Below are positions 25,401-39,312 of a stretch of 64,000 nucleotides of DNA, in pieces. The first letter of the stretch is position 1. Every line of letters begins with the position of its first letter. The stretch comes from Auanema rhodensis (lineage: Eukaryota; Nematoda; Chromadorea; Rhabditida; Rhabditidae): positions 21,018,001 through 21,082,000 of the forward strand of contig OZ059897.1 in NCBI GenBank assembly GCA_964057225.1, written 5' to 3'. A program made the position numbers and the translations under genes. The notes below the pieces were generated by a model. That model saw only the letters and a program-made list of their open reading frames with translations, was not told the DNA's origin and ran no database searches.

Positions 25401-25974
25401 GCATTTTTAAGCTAGCGCAAATCTGATAACACAGATCTACGCAGCTTAAAAATCCGCATCGAATGCACTATATTACATTGAGAAACACTTGATACAAAAA
25501 TTAGTTATGATCGTTTGAAAAATGATGCATTAGTGTATGTTGAGTTTCCATGTACACTCAACATTGCTTCCAAAAACATTTTGACAAAAATTTTTTCGAA
25601 AAATTTCAAAATAATTTAGCAAAAAGTAAATGTTTTAAGATTCCATTTTTCAAGGCAAAGACGATGGACAATGTTATTCAACGAAAAAATTAATTCTTCA
25701 GGGTGAAAATCGAGGATATAAGTGTGAACTTATATCAGTTGATATCTCGGTGCATTTTTAAGCTAGCGCAAATCTGATAACACAGATCGACGCAGCTTAA
25801 AAATCCGCATCGAATGCACTATACTACATTAAGAAACGCTTGATACAAAAATTAGTTATGATCGTTTGAAAAATGATGCATTAGTGTATGTTGAGTTTCC
25901 ATGTACACTCAACATTGCTTCCAAAAACATTTTGACAAAAATTTTTTCGAAAAATTTCAAAATTATTTAGCAAA
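21763..25974. repeat. 6-monomer HOR pair (M63-M68 and M69-M74)
   Basis: The 2106-bp order repeats once: 21763-23868 and 23869-25974. Matching markers are the GATTGTTT units at 22350 and 24456, the TTACC endings near 23160 and 25266, the CTACGC units M67 and M73, and the GTAAATG units M68 and M74. The last units differ, since M68 has AAAAGCTTAAT and M74 has ATTAAG with CGCTTGAT, so the second copy ends in a recombined monomer. Confidence 0.88.
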
Positions 25975-28431
25975 AAGTAGATGTTTTTAGATTCCATTTT
26001 TCAAGGCAAAGACGATAGACAATGTTATTCAACGGAAAAGTTAATTCTTCAGGGTGAAAATCGAGGATATAAGTGTGAACTTATATCAGTTGATATCTCG
26101 GTGCATTTTTAAGCTAGCGCAAATCTGATAACACAGATCTACGCAGCTTAAAAATCCGCATCGAATGCACTATATTACATTGAGAAACACTTAATACAAA
26201 AATTAGTTATGATCGTTTGAAAAATGATGCATTAGTGTATGTTGAGTTTCCATGTACACTCAACATTGCTTCCAAAAACATTTTGATAAAAATTTTTTCG
26301 AAAAATTTCAAAATTATTTAGCAAAAAGTAGATGTTTTTAGATTCCATTTTTCAAGGCAAAGACGATGGACAATGTTATTCAACGAAAAAATTAATTCTT
26401 CAGGGTGAAAATCGAGGATATAAGTGTGAACTTATATCAGTTGATATCTCGGTGCATTTTTAAGCTAGCGCAAATCTGATAACACAGATCGACGCAGCTT
26501 AAAAATCCGGATCGAATGCACTATACTACATTAAGAAACGCTTGATACAAAAATTAGTTATGATCGTTTGAAAAATGATGCATTAGTGTATGTTGAGTTT
26601 CCATGTACACTCAACATTGCTTCCAAAAACATTTTGACAAAAATTTTTTCGAAAAATTTCAAAATTATTTAGCAAATAGTAGATGTTTTTAGATTCCATT
26701 TTTCAAGGCAAAGACGATAGACAATGTTATTCAACGGAAAAGTTAATTCTTCAGGGTGAAAATCGAGGATATAAGTGTGAACTTATATCAGTTGATATCT
26801 CGGTGCATTTTTAAGCTAGCGCAAATCTGATAACACAGATCGACGCAGCTTAAAAATCCGGATCGAATGCACTATACTACATTAAGAAACGCTTGATACA
26901 AAAATTAGTTATGATCGTTTGAAAAATGATGCATTAGTGTATGTTGAGTTTCCATGTACACTCAACATTGCTTCCAAAAACATTTTGACAAAAATTTTTT
27001 CGAAAAATTTCAAAATAATTTAGCAAAAAGTAAATGTTTTAAGATTCCATTTTTCAAGGCAAAGACGATGGACAATGTTATTCAACGAAAAAATTAATTC
27101 TTCAGGGTGAAAATCGAGGATATAAGTGTGAACTTATATCAGTTGATATCTCGGTGCATTTTTAAGCTAGCGCAAATCTGATAACACAGATCGACGCAGC
27201 TTAAAAATCCGGATCGAATGCACTATACTACATTAAGAAACGCTTGATACAAAAATTAGTTATGATCGTTTGAAAAATGATGCATTAGTGTATGTTGAGT
27301 TTCCATGTACACTCAACATTGCTTCCAAAAACATTTTGACAAAAATTTTTTCGAAAAATTTCAAAATTATTTAGCAAAAAGTAGATGTTTTTAGATTCCA
27401 TTTTTCAAGGCAAAGACGATAGACAATGTTATTCAACGGAAAAGTTAATTCTTCAGGGTGAAAATCGAGGATATAAGTGTGAACTTATATCAGTTGATAT
27501 CTCGGTGCATTTTTAAGCTAGCGCAAATCTGATAACACAGATCGACGCAGCTTAAAAATCCGCATCGAATGCACTATACTACATTGAGAAACGCTTAATA
27601 CAAAAATTAGTTATGATCGTTTGAAAAATGATGCATTAGTGTATGTTGAGTTTCCATGTACACTCAACATTGCTTCCAAAAACATTTTGACAAAAATTTT
27701 TTCGAAAAATTTCAAAATAATTTAGCAAAAAGTAGATGTTTTTAGATTCCTTTTTTCAAGGCAAAGACGATGGACAATGTTATTCAACGAAAAAATTATT
27801 TCTTCAGGGTGAAAATCGAGGATATAAGTGTGAACTTATATCAGTTGATATCTCGGTGCATTTTTAAGCTAGCGCAAATCTGATAACACAGATCGACGCA
27901 GCTTAAGAATCCGCATCGAATGCACTATACTACATTGAGAAACGCTTAATACAAAAATTAGTTATGATCGTTTGAAAAATGATGCATTAGTGTATGTTGA
28001 GTTTCCATGTACACTCAACATTGCTTCCAAAAACATTTTGACAAGAATTTTTTCGAAAAATTTCAGAATAATTTAGCAAAAAGTAGATGTTTTTAGATTC
28101 CTTTTTTCAAGGCAAAGACGATGGACAATGTTATTCAACGAAAAAATTATTTCTTCAGGGTGAAAATCGAGGATATAAGTGTGAACTTATATCAGTTGAT
28201 ATCTCGGTGCATTTTTAAGCTAGCGCAAATCTGATAACACAGATCGACGCAGCTTAAAAATCCGCATCGAATGCACTATACTACATTAAGAAACGCTTGA
28301 TACAAAAATTAGTTATGATCGTTTGAAAAATGATGCATTAGTGTATGTTGAGTTTCCATGTACACTCAACATTGCTTCCAAAAACATTTTGACAAAAATT
28401 TTTTCGAAAAATTTCAAAATTATTTAGCAAA
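25975..28431. repeat. 7-monomer HOR, copy 1 (M75-M81)
   Basis: This 2457-bp unit opens with a monomer carrying ACGGAAAAGTT, CTACGC and TTGATAAAAA. It includes the rare AAATAGTAG junction near 26674 and the ACAAGAATTT plus TTCAGAATAAT variants near 28041-28070. The same three rare markers recur exactly 2457 bp downstream. Several units end in AAATTATTTAG (T at unit position 341), a variant largely confined to this HOR. Confidence 0.92.
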
Positions 28432-30888
28432 AAGTAGATGTTTTTAGATTCCATTTTTCAAGGCAAAGACGATAGACAATGTTATTCAACGGAAAAGTTA
28501 ATTCTTCAGGGTGAAAATCGAGGATATAAGTGTGAACTTATATCAGTTGATATCTCGGTGCATTTTTAAGCTAGCGCAAATCTGATAACACAGATCTACG
28601 CAGCTTAAAAATCCGCATCGAATGCACTATATTACATTGAGAAACACTTAATACAAAAATTAGTTATGATCGTTTGAAAAATGATGCATTAGTGTATGTT
28701 GAGTTTCCATGTACACTCAACATTGCTTCCAAAAACATTTTGATAAAAATTTTTTCGAAAAATTTCAAAATTATTTAGCAAAAAGTAGATGTTTTTAGAT
28801 TCCATTTTTCAAGGCAAAGACGATGGACAATGTTATTCAACGAAAAAATTAATTCTTCAGGGTGAAAATCGAGGATATAAGTGTGAACTTATATCAGTTG
28901 ATATCTCGGTGCATTTTTAAGCTAGCGCAAATCTGATAACACAGATCGACGCAGCTTAAAAATCCGCATCGAATGCACTATACTACATTAAGAAACGCTT
29001 GATACAAAAATTAGTTATGATCGTTTGAAAAATGATGCATTAGTGTATGTTGAGTTTCCATGTACACTCAACATTGCTTCCAAAAACATTTTGACAAAAA
29101 TTTTTTCGAAAAATTTCAAAATTATTTAGCAAATAGTAGATGTTTTTAGATTCCATTTTTCAAGGCAAAGACGATAGACAATGTTATTCAACGGAAAAGT
29201 TAATTCTTCAGGGTGAAAATCGAGGATATAAGTGTGAACTTATATCAGTTGATATCTCGGTGCATTTTTAAGCTAGCGCAAATCTGATAACACAGATCGA
29301 CGCAGCTTAAAAATCCGGATCGAATGCACTATACTACATTAAGAAACGCTTGATACAAAAATTAGTTATGATCGTTTGAAAAATGATGCATTAGTGTATG
29401 TTGAGTTTCCATGTACACTCAACATTGCTTCCAAAAACATTTTGACAAAAATTTTTTCGAAAAATTTCAAAATAATTTAGCAAAAAGTAAATGTTTTAAG
29501 ATTCCATTTTTCAAGGCAAAGACGATGGACAATGTTATTCAACGAAAAAATTAATTCTTCAGGGTGAAAATCGAGGATATAAGTGTGAACTTATATCAGT
29601 TGATATCTCGGTGCATTTTTAAGCTAGCGCAAATCTGATAACACAGATCGACGCAGCTTAAAAATCCGGATCGAATGCACTATACTACATTAAGAAACGC
29701 TTGATACAAAAATTAGTTATGATCGTTTGAAAAATGATGCATTAGTGTATGTTGAGTTTCCATGTACACTCAACATTGCTTCCAAAAACATTTTGACAAA
29801 AATTTTTTCGAAAAATTTCAAAATTATTTAGCAAAAAGTAGATGTTTTTAGATTCCATTTTTCAAGGCAAAGACGATAGACAATGTTATTCAACGGAAAA
29901 GTTAATTCTTCAGGGTGAAAATCGAGGATATAAGTGTGAACTTATATCAGTTGATATCTCGGTGCATTTTTAAGCTAGCGCAAATCTGATAACACAGATC
30001 GACGCAGCTTAAAAATCCGCATCGAATGCACTATACTACATTGAGAAACGCTTAATACAAAAATTAGTTATGATCGTTTGAAAAATGATGCATTAGTGTA
30101 TGTTGAGTTTCCATGTACACTCAACATTGCTTCCAAAAACATTTTGACAAAAATTTTTTCGAAAAATTTCAAAATAATTTAGCAAAAAGTAGATGTTTTT
30201 AGATTCCTTTTTTCAAGGCAAAGACGATGGACAATGTTATTCAACGAAAAAATTATTTCTTCAGGGTGAAAATCGAGGATATAAGTGTGAACTTATATCA
30301 GTTGATATCTCGGTGCATTTTTAAGCTAGCGCAAATCTGATAACACAGATCGACGCAGCTTAAGAATCCGCATCGAATGCACTATACTACATTGAGAAAC
30401 GCTTAATACAAAAATTAGTTATGATCGTTTGAAAAATGATGCATTAGTGTATGTTGAGTTTCCATGTACACTCAACATTGCTTCCAAAAACATTTTGACA
30501 AGAATTTTTTCGAAAAATTTCAGAATAATTTAGCAAAAAGTAGATGTTTTTAGATTCCTTTTTTCAAGGCAAAGACGATGGACAATGTTATTCAACGAAA
30601 AAATTATTTCTTCAGGGTGAAAATCGAGGATATAAGTGTGAACTTATATCAGTTGATATCTCGGTGCATTTTTAAGCTAGCGCAAATCTGATAACACAGA
30701 TCGACGCAGCTTAAAAATCCGGATCGAATGCACTATACTACATTAAGAAACGCTTGATACAAAAATTAGTTATGATCGTTTGAAAAATGATGCATTAGTG
30801 TATGTTGAGTTTCCATGTACACTCAACATTGCTTCCAAAAACATTTTGACAAAAATTTTTTCGAAAAATTTCAAAATAATTTAGCAAA
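28432..30888. repeat. 7-monomer HOR, copy 2 (M82-M88)
   Basis: All rare markers of copy 1 are present at +2457 bp: TTGATAAAAA near 28742, AAATAGTAG near 29131, ACAAGAATTT near 30498. Differences include CCGCATCG in M83 against CCGGATCG in M76, and CCGGATCG in M88 against CCGCATCG in M81. The ending also differs: AAATAATTT in M88, AAATTATTT in M81. Confidence 0.92.
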
Positions 30889-31590
30889 AAGTAGATGTTT
30901 TTAGATTCTATTTTTCAAGGCAAAGACGATAGACAATGTTATTCAACGGAAAAGTTAATTCTTCAGGGTGAAAATCGAGGATATAAGTGTGAACTTATAT
31001 CAGTTGATATCTCGGTGCATTTTTAAGCTAGCGCAAATCTGATAACACAGATCGACGCAGCTTAAAAATCCGCATCGAATGCACTATACTACATTGAAAA
31101 ACGCTTGATACAAAAATCAGTTATGATCGTTTGAAAAATGATGCATTAGTGTATGTTGAGTTTCCATGTACACTCAATATTGCTTCCAAAAACATTTTGA
31201 CAAAAATTTTTTCGAAAAATTTCAAAATAATTTAGCAAAAAGTAGATGTTTTTAGATTCCTTTTTTCAAGGCAAAGACGATGGACAATGTTATTCAACGA
31301 AAAAATTATTTCTTCAGGGTGAAAATCGAGGATATAAGTGTGAACTTATATCAGTTGATATCTCGGTGCATTTTTAAGCTAGCGCAAATCTGATAACACA
31401 GATCGACGCAGCTTAAAAATCCGCATCGAATGCACTATACTACATTGAGAAACGCTTAATACAAAAATTAGTTATGATCGTTTGAAAAATGATGCATTAG
31501 TGTATGTTGAGTTTCCATGTACACTCAACATTGCTTCCAAAAACATTTTGACAAAAATTTTTTCGAAAAATTTCAAAATAATTTAGCAAA
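30538..31590. repeat. 3-monomer segment M88-M90 with a copy at M100-M102
   Basis: The order CCGGATCG/ATTAAG unit, ACGGAAAAGTT unit with CTCAATATTG, then TTCCTTTTTTC/ATTATTT unit is repeated at 34750-35802, 12 monomers (4212 bp) downstream. The first copy has private changes not in the second: TTCTATTTTTC near 30906 and AAAATCAG near 31115. Confidence 0.85.
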
Positions 31591-31941
31591 AAGTAGATGT
31601 TTTTAGATTCCTTTTTTCAAGGCAAAGACGATGGACAATGTTATTCAACGAAAAAATTAATTCTTCAGGGTGAAAATCGAGGATATAAGTGTGAACTTAT
31701 ATCAGTTGATATCTCGGTGCATTTTTAAGCTAGCGCAAATCTGATAACACAGATCGACGCAGCTTAAAAATCCGCATCGAATGCACTATACTACATTGAG
31801 AAACGCTTAATACAAAAATTAGTTATGATCGTTTGAAAAATGATGCATTAGTGTATGTTGAGTTTCCATGTACACTCAACATTGCTTCCAAAAACATTTT
31901 GACAAAAATTTTTTCGAAAAATTTCAAAATAATTTAGCAAA

Positions 31942-34047
31942 AAGTAGATGTTTTTAGATTCCATTTTTCAAGGCAAAGACGATGGACAATGTTATTCAAC
32001 GAAAAAATTATTTCTTCAGGGTGAAAATCGAGGATATAAGTGTGAACTTATATCAGTTGATATCTCGGTGCATTTTTAAGCTAGCGCAAATCTGATAACA
32101 CAGATCGACGCAGCTTAAAAATCCGCATCGAATGCACTTTACTACATTGAGAAACGCTTGATACAAAAATTAGTTATGATCGTTTGAAAAATGATGCATT
32201 AGTGTATGTTGAGTTTCCATGTACACTCAACATTGCTTCCAAAAACATTTTGACAAAAATTTTTTCGAAAAATTTCAAAATAATTTAGCAAAAAGTAGAT
32301 GTTTTTAGATTCCATTTTTCAAGGCAAAGACGATAGACAATGTTATTCAACGAAAAAATTAATTCTTCAGGGTGAAAATCGAGGATATAAGTGTGAACTT
32401 ATATCAGTTGATATCTCGGTGCATTTTTAAGCTAGCGCAAATCTGATAACACAGATCGACGCAGCTTAAAAATCCGCATCGAATGCACTATACTACATTA
32501 AGAAACGCTTGATACAAAAATTAGTTATGATCGTTTGAAAAATGATGCATTAGTGTATGTTGAGTTTCCATGTACAATCAACATTGCTTCCAAAAACATT
32601 TTGACAAAAATTTTTTCGAAAAATTTCAAAATAATTTAGCAAAAAGTAGATGTTTTTAGATTCCATTTTTCAAGGCAAAGACGATGGACAATGTTATTCA
32701 ACGAAAAAATTAATTCTTCAGGGTGAAAATCGAGGATATAAGTGTGAACCTATATCAGTTGATATCTCGGTGCATTTTTAAGCTAGCGCAAATCTGATAA
32801 GACAGATCGACGCAGCTTAAAAATCCGCATCGAATGCACTATACTACATTGAGAAACGCTTAATACAAAAATTAGTTATGATCGTTTGAAAAATGATGCA
32901 TTAGTGTATGTTGAGTTTCCATGTACACTCAACATTGCTTCCAAAAACATTTTGACAAAAATTTTTTCGAAAAATTTCAAAATAATTTAGCAAAAAGTAG
33001 ATGTTTTTAGATTCCATTTTTCAAGGCAAAGACGATGGACAATGTTATTCAACGAAAAAATTATTTCTTCAGGGTGAAAATCGAGGATATAAGTGTGAAC
33101 TTATATCAGTTGATATCTCGGTGCATTTTTAAGCTAGCGCAAATCTGATAACACAGATCGACGCAGCTTAAAAATCCGCATCGAATGCACTTTACTACAT
33201 TGAGAAACGCTTGATACAAAAATTAGTTATGATCGTTTGAAAAATGATGCATTAGTGTATGTTGAGTTTCCATGTACACTCAACATTGCTTCCAAAAACA
33301 TTTTGACAAAAATTTTTTCGAAAAATTTCAAAATAATTTAGCAAAAAGTAGATGTTTTTAGATTCCATTTTTCAAGGCAAAGACGATAGACAATGTTATT
33401 CAACGAAAAAATTAATTCTTCAGGGTGAAAATCGAGGATATAAGTGTGAACTTATATCAGTTGATATCTCGGTGCATTTTTAAGCTAGCGCAAATCTGAT
33501 AACACAGATCGACGCAGCTTAAAAATCCGCATCGAATGCACTATACTACATTAAGAAACGCTTGATACAAAAATTAGTTATGATCGTTTGAAAAATGATG
33601 CATTAGTGTATGTTGAGTTTCCATGTACAATCAACATTGCTTCCAAAAACATTTTGACAAAAATTTTTTCGAAAAATTTCAAAATAATTTAGCAAAAAGT
33701 AGATGTTTTTAGATTCCATTTTTCAAGGCAAAGACGATGGACAATGTTATTCAACGAAAAAATTAATTCTTCAGGGTGAAAATCGAGGATATAAGTGTGA
33801 ACCTATATCAGTTGATATCTCGGTGCATTTTTAAGCTAGCGCAAATCTGATAAGACAGATCGACGCAGCTTAAAAATCCGCATCGAATGCACTATACTAC
33901 ATTAAGAAACGCTTGATACAAAAATTAGTTATGATCGTTTGAAAAATGATGCATTAGTGTATGTTGAGTTTCCATGTACAATCAACATTGCTTCCAAAAA
34001 CATTTTGACAAAAATTTTTTCGAAAAATTTCAAAATAATTTAGCAAA
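31942..34047. repeat. Trimer HOR pair (M92-M94 and M95-M97)
   Basis: The 1053-bp trimer carries three private markers: GCACTTTAC (near 32135 and 33188), GTACAATCAAC (near 32572 and 33625) and GAACCTATATC with GATAAGACAG (near 32746 and 33799). The third unit of the second copy, M97, is a hybrid: its left part is the GAACC/GATAAGACAG type, its right part has ATTAAG and GTACAATCAAC as in M93 and M96. Confidence 0.9.
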
Positions 34048-37000
34048 AAGTAGATGTTTTTAGATTCCATTTTTCAAGGCAAAGACGATGGACAATGTTA
34101 TTCAACGAAAAAATTATTTCTTCAGGGTGAAAATCGAGGATATAAGTGTGAACTTATATCAGTTGATATCTCGGTGCATTTTTAAGCTAGCGCAAATCTG
34201 ATAACACAGATCGACGCAGCTTAAAAATCCGCATCGAATGCACTATACTACATTGAGAAACGCTTAATACAAAAATTAGTTATGATCGTTTGAAAAATGA
34301 TGCATTAGTGTATGTTGAGTTTCCATGTACACTCAACATTGCTTCCAAAAACATTTTGACAAAAATTTTTTCGAAAAATTTCAAAATAATTTAGCAAAAA
34401 GTAGATGTTTTTAGATTCCTTTTTTCAAGGCAAAGACGATGGACAATGTTATTCAACGAAAAAATTAATTCTTCAGGGTGAAAATCGAGGATATAAGTGT
34501 GAACTTATATCAGTTGATATCTCGGTGCATTTTTAAGCTAGCGCAAATCTGATAACACAGATCGACGCAGCTTAAAAATCCGCATCGAATGCACTATACT
34601 ACATTGAGAAAAGCTTAATACAAAAATTAGTTATGATCGTTTGAAAAATGATGCATTAGTGTATGTTGAGTTTCCATGTACACTCAACATTGCTTCCAAA
34701 AACATTTTGACAAAAATTTTTTCGAAAAATTTCAAAATAATTTAGCAAAAAGTAGATGTTTTTAGATTCCTTTTTTCAAGGCAAAGACGATGGACAATGT
34801 TATTCAACGAAAAAATTATTTCTTCAGGGTGAAAATCGAGGATATAAGTGTGAACTTATATCAGTTGATATCTCGGTGCATTTTTAAGCTAGCGCAAATC
34901 TGATAACACAGATCGACGCAGCTTAAAAATCCGGATCGAATGCACTATACTACATTAAGAAACGCTTGATACAAAAATTAGTTATGATCGTTTGAAAAAT
35001 GATGCATTAGTGTATGTTGAGTTTCCATGTACACTCAACATTGCTTCCAAAAACATTTTGACAAAAATTTTTTCGAAAAATTTCAAAATAATTTAGCAAA
35101 AAGTAGATGTTTTTAGATTCCATTTTTCAAGGCAAAGACGATAGACAATGTTATTCAACGGAAAAGTTAATTCTTCAGGGTGAAAATCGAGGATATAAGT
35201 GTGAACTTATATCAGTTGATATCTCGGTGCATTTTTAAGCTAGCGCAAATCTGATAACACAGATCGACGCAGCTTAAAAATCCGCATCGAATGCACTATA
35301 CTACATTGAAAAACGCTTGATACAAAAATTAGTTATGATCGTTTGAAAAATGATGCATTAGTGTATGTTGAGTTTCCATGTACACTCAATATTGCTTCCA
35401 AAAACATTTTGACAAAAATTTTTTCGAAAAATTTCAAAATAATTTAGCAAAAAGTAGATGTTTTTAGATTCCTTTTTTCAAGGCAAAGACGATGGACAAT
35501 GTTATTCAACGAAAAAATTATTTCTTCAGGGTGAAAATCGAGGATATAAGTGTGAACTTATATCAGTTGATATCTCGGTGCATTTTTAAGCTAGCGCAAA
35601 TCTGATAACACAGATCGACGCAGCTTAAAAATCCGCATCGAATGCACTATACTACATTGAGAAACGCTTAATACAAAAATTAGTTATGATCGTTTGAAAA
35701 ATGATGCATTAGTGTATGTTGAGTTTCCATGTACACTCAACATTGCTTCCAAAAACATTTTGACAAAAATTTTTTCGAAAAATTTCAAAATAATTTAGCA
35801 AAAAGTAGATGTTTTTAGATTCCTTTTTTCAAGGCAAAGACGATGGACAATGTTATTCAACGAAAAAATTAATTCTTCAGGGTGAAAATCGAGGATATAA
35901 GTGTGAACTTATATCAGTTGATATCTCGGTGCATTTTTAAGCTAGCGCAAATCTGATAACACAGATCGACGCAGCTTAAAAATCCGCATCGAATGCACTA
36001 TACTACATTGAGAAAAGCTTAATACAAAAATTAGTTATGATCGTTTGAAAAATGATGCATTAGTGTATGTTGAGTTTCCATGTACACTCAACATTGCTTC
36101 CAAAAACATTTTGACAAAAATTTTTTCGAAAAATTTCAAAATAATTTAGCAAAAAGTAGATGTTTTTAGATTCCTTTTTTCAAGGCAAAGACGATGGACA
36201 ATGTTATTCAACGAAAAAATTATTTCTTCAGGGTGAAAATCGAGGATATAAGTGTGAACTTATATCAGTTGATATCTCGGTGCATTTTTAAGCTAGCGCA
36301 AATCTGATAACACAGATCGACGCAGCTTAAAAATCCGCATCGAATGCACTATACTACATTGAAAAACGCTTGATACAAAAATTAGTTATGATCGTTTGAA
36401 AAATGATGCATTAGTGTATGTTGAGTTTCCATGTACACTCAACATTGCTTCCAAAAACATTTTGACAAAAATTTTTTCGAAAAATTTCAAAATAATTTAG
36501 CAAAAAGTAGATGTTTTTAGATTCCTTTTTTCAAGGCAAAGACGATGGACAATGTTATTCAACGAAAAAATTATTTCTTCAGGGTGAAAATCGAGGATAT
36601 AAGAGTGAACTTATATCAGTTGATATCTCGGTGCATTTTTAAGCTAGCGCAAATCTGATAACACAGATCGACGCAGCTTAAAAATCCGCATCGAATGCAC
36701 TATACTACATTGAGAAACGCTTAATACAAAAATTAGTTATGATCGTTTGAAAAATGATGCATTAGTGTATGTTGAGTTTCCATGTACACTCAACATTGCT
36801 TCCAAAAACATTTTGACAAAAATTTTTTCGAAAAATTTCAAAATAATTTAGCAAAAAGTAGATGTTTTTAGATTCCTTTTTTCAAGGCAAAGACGATGGA
36901 CAATGTTATTCAACGAAAAAATTATTTCTTCAGGGTGAAAATCGAGGATATAAGTGTGAACTTATATCAGTTGATATCTCGGTGCATTTTTAAGCTAGCG

Positions 37001-37206
37001 CAAATCTGATAACACAGATCGACGCAGCTTAAAAATCCGCATCGAATGCACTATATTACATTGAGAAACACTTGATACAAAAATTAGTTATGATCGTTTG
37101 AAAAATGATGCATTAGTGTATGTTGAGTTTCCATGTACACTCAACATTGCTTCCAAAAACATTTTGACAAAAATTTTTTCGAAAAATTTCAAAATAATTT
37201 AGCAAA
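34048..37206. repeat. M98-M106, TTCCTTTTTTC/ATTATTT-rich stretch including the M88-M90 copy
   Basis: M100-M102 (34750-35802) duplicate M88-M90. M99 and M103 are both TTCCTTTTTTC, AATTAATT, AAAAGCTTAAT units four monomers apart, which suggests a local 4-mer. M105 has the AAGAGTGAAC variant near 36603. M106 carries TATTAC and CACTTGAT, leading into the next trimer block. Confidence 0.75.
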
Positions 37207-39312
37207 AAGTAAATGTTTTAAGATTCCATTTTTCAAGGCAAAGACGATGGACAATGTTATTCAAGGAAAAAATTAATTCTTCAGGGTGAAAATCGAGGAT
37301 ATAAGTGTGAACTTATATCAGTTGATATCTCGGTGCATTTTTAAGCTAGCGCAAATCTGATAACACAGATCGACGCAGCTTAAAAATCCGCATCGAATGC
37401 ACTATACTACATTAAGAAACGCTTGATACAAAAATTAGTTATGATCGTTTGAAAAATGATGCATTAGTGTATGTTGAGTTTCCATGTACACTCAACATTG
37501 CTTCCAAAAACATTTTGACAAAAATTTTTTCGAAAAATTTCAAAATAATTTAGCAAAAAGTAGATGTTTTTAGATTCCATTTTTCAAGACAAAGACGATA
37601 GACAATGTTATTCAACGAAAAAATTAATTCTTCAGGGTGAAAATCGAGGATATAAGTGTGAACTTATATCAGTTGATATCTCGGTGCATTTTTAAGCTAG
37701 CGCAAATCTGATAACACAGATCGACGCAGCTTAAAAATCCGCATCGAATGCACTATATTACATTGAGAAACACTTGATACAAAAATTAGTTATGATCGTT
37801 TGAAAAATGATGCATTAGTGTATGTTGAGTTTCCATGTACACTCAACATTGCTTCCAAAAACATTTTGACAAAAATTTTTTCGAAAAATTTCAAAATAAT
37901 TTAGCAAAAAGTAGATGTTTTTAGATTTCTTTTTTCAAGGCAAAGACGATGGACAATGTTATTCAACGAAAAAATTAATTCTTCAGGGTGAAAATCGAGG
38001 ATATAAGTGTGAACTTATATCAGTTGATATCTCGGTGCATTTTTAAGCTAGCGCAAATCTGATAACACAGATCGACGCAGCTTAAAAATCCGCATCGAAT
38101 GCACTATACTACATTAAGAAACGCTTGATACAAAAATTAGTTATGATCGTTTGAAAAATGATGCATTAGTGTATGTTGAGTTTCCATGTACACTCAACAT
38201 TGCTTCCAAAAACATTTTGACAAAAATTTTTTCGAAAAATTTCAAAATAATTTAGCAAAAAGTAAATGTTTTAAGATTCCATTTTTCAAGGCAAAGACGA
38301 TGGACAATGTTATTCAAGGAAAAAATTAATTCTTCAGGGTGAAAATCGAGGATATAAGTGTGAACTTATATCAGTTGATATCTCGGTGCATTTTTAAGCT
38401 AGCGCAAATCTGATAACACAGATCGACGCAGCTTAAAAATCCGCATCGAATGCACTATACTACATTAAGAAACGCTTGATACAAAAATTAGTTATGATCG
38501 TTTGAAAAATGATGCATTAGTGTATGTTGAGTTTCCATGTACACTCAACATTGCTTCCAAAAACATTTTGACAAAAATTTTTTCGAAAAATTTCAAAATA
38601 ATTTAGCAAAAAGTAGATGTTTTTAGATTCCATTTTTCAAGACAAAGACGATAGACAATGTTATTCAACGAAAAAATTAATTCTTCAGGGTGAAAATCGA
38701 GGATATAAGTGTGAACTTATATCAGTTGATATCTCGGTGCATTTTTAAGCTAGCGCAAATCTGATAACACAGATCGACGCAGCTTAAAAATCCGCATCGA
38801 ATGCACTATATTACATTGAGAAACACTTGATACAAAAATTAGTTATGATCGTTTGAAAAATGATGCATTAGTGTATGTTGAGTTTCCATGTACACTCAAC
38901 ATTGCTTCCAAAAACATTTTGACAAAAATTTTTTCGAAAAATTTCAAAATAATTTAGCAAAAAGTAGATGTTTTTAGATTTCTTTTTTCAAGGCAAAGAC
39001 GATGGACAATGTTATTCAACGAAAAAATTAATTCTTCAGGGTGAAAATCGAGGATATAAGTGTGAACTTATATCAGTTGATATCTCGGTGCATTTTTAAG
39101 CTAGCGCAAATCTGATAACACAGATCGACGCAGCTTAAAAATCCGCATCGAATGCACTATACTACATTAAGAAACGCTTGATACAAAAATTAGTTATGAT
39201 CGTTTGAAAAATGATGCATTAGTGTATGTTGAGTTTCCATGTACACTCAACATTGCTTCCAAAAACATTTTGACAAAAATTTTTTCGAAAAATTTCAAAA
39301 TAATTTAGCAAA
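37207..39312. repeat. Trimer HOR pair (M107-M109 and M110-M112)
   Basis: Three rare markers repeat at exactly +1053 bp: ATTCAAGGAAAAAATT (near 37259 and 38312), TTTCAAGACAAAG (near 37583 and 38636) and TTAGATTTCTTTT (near 37921 and 38974). I see no other differences between the two copies, consistent with a very recent tandem duplication. Confidence 0.92.
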
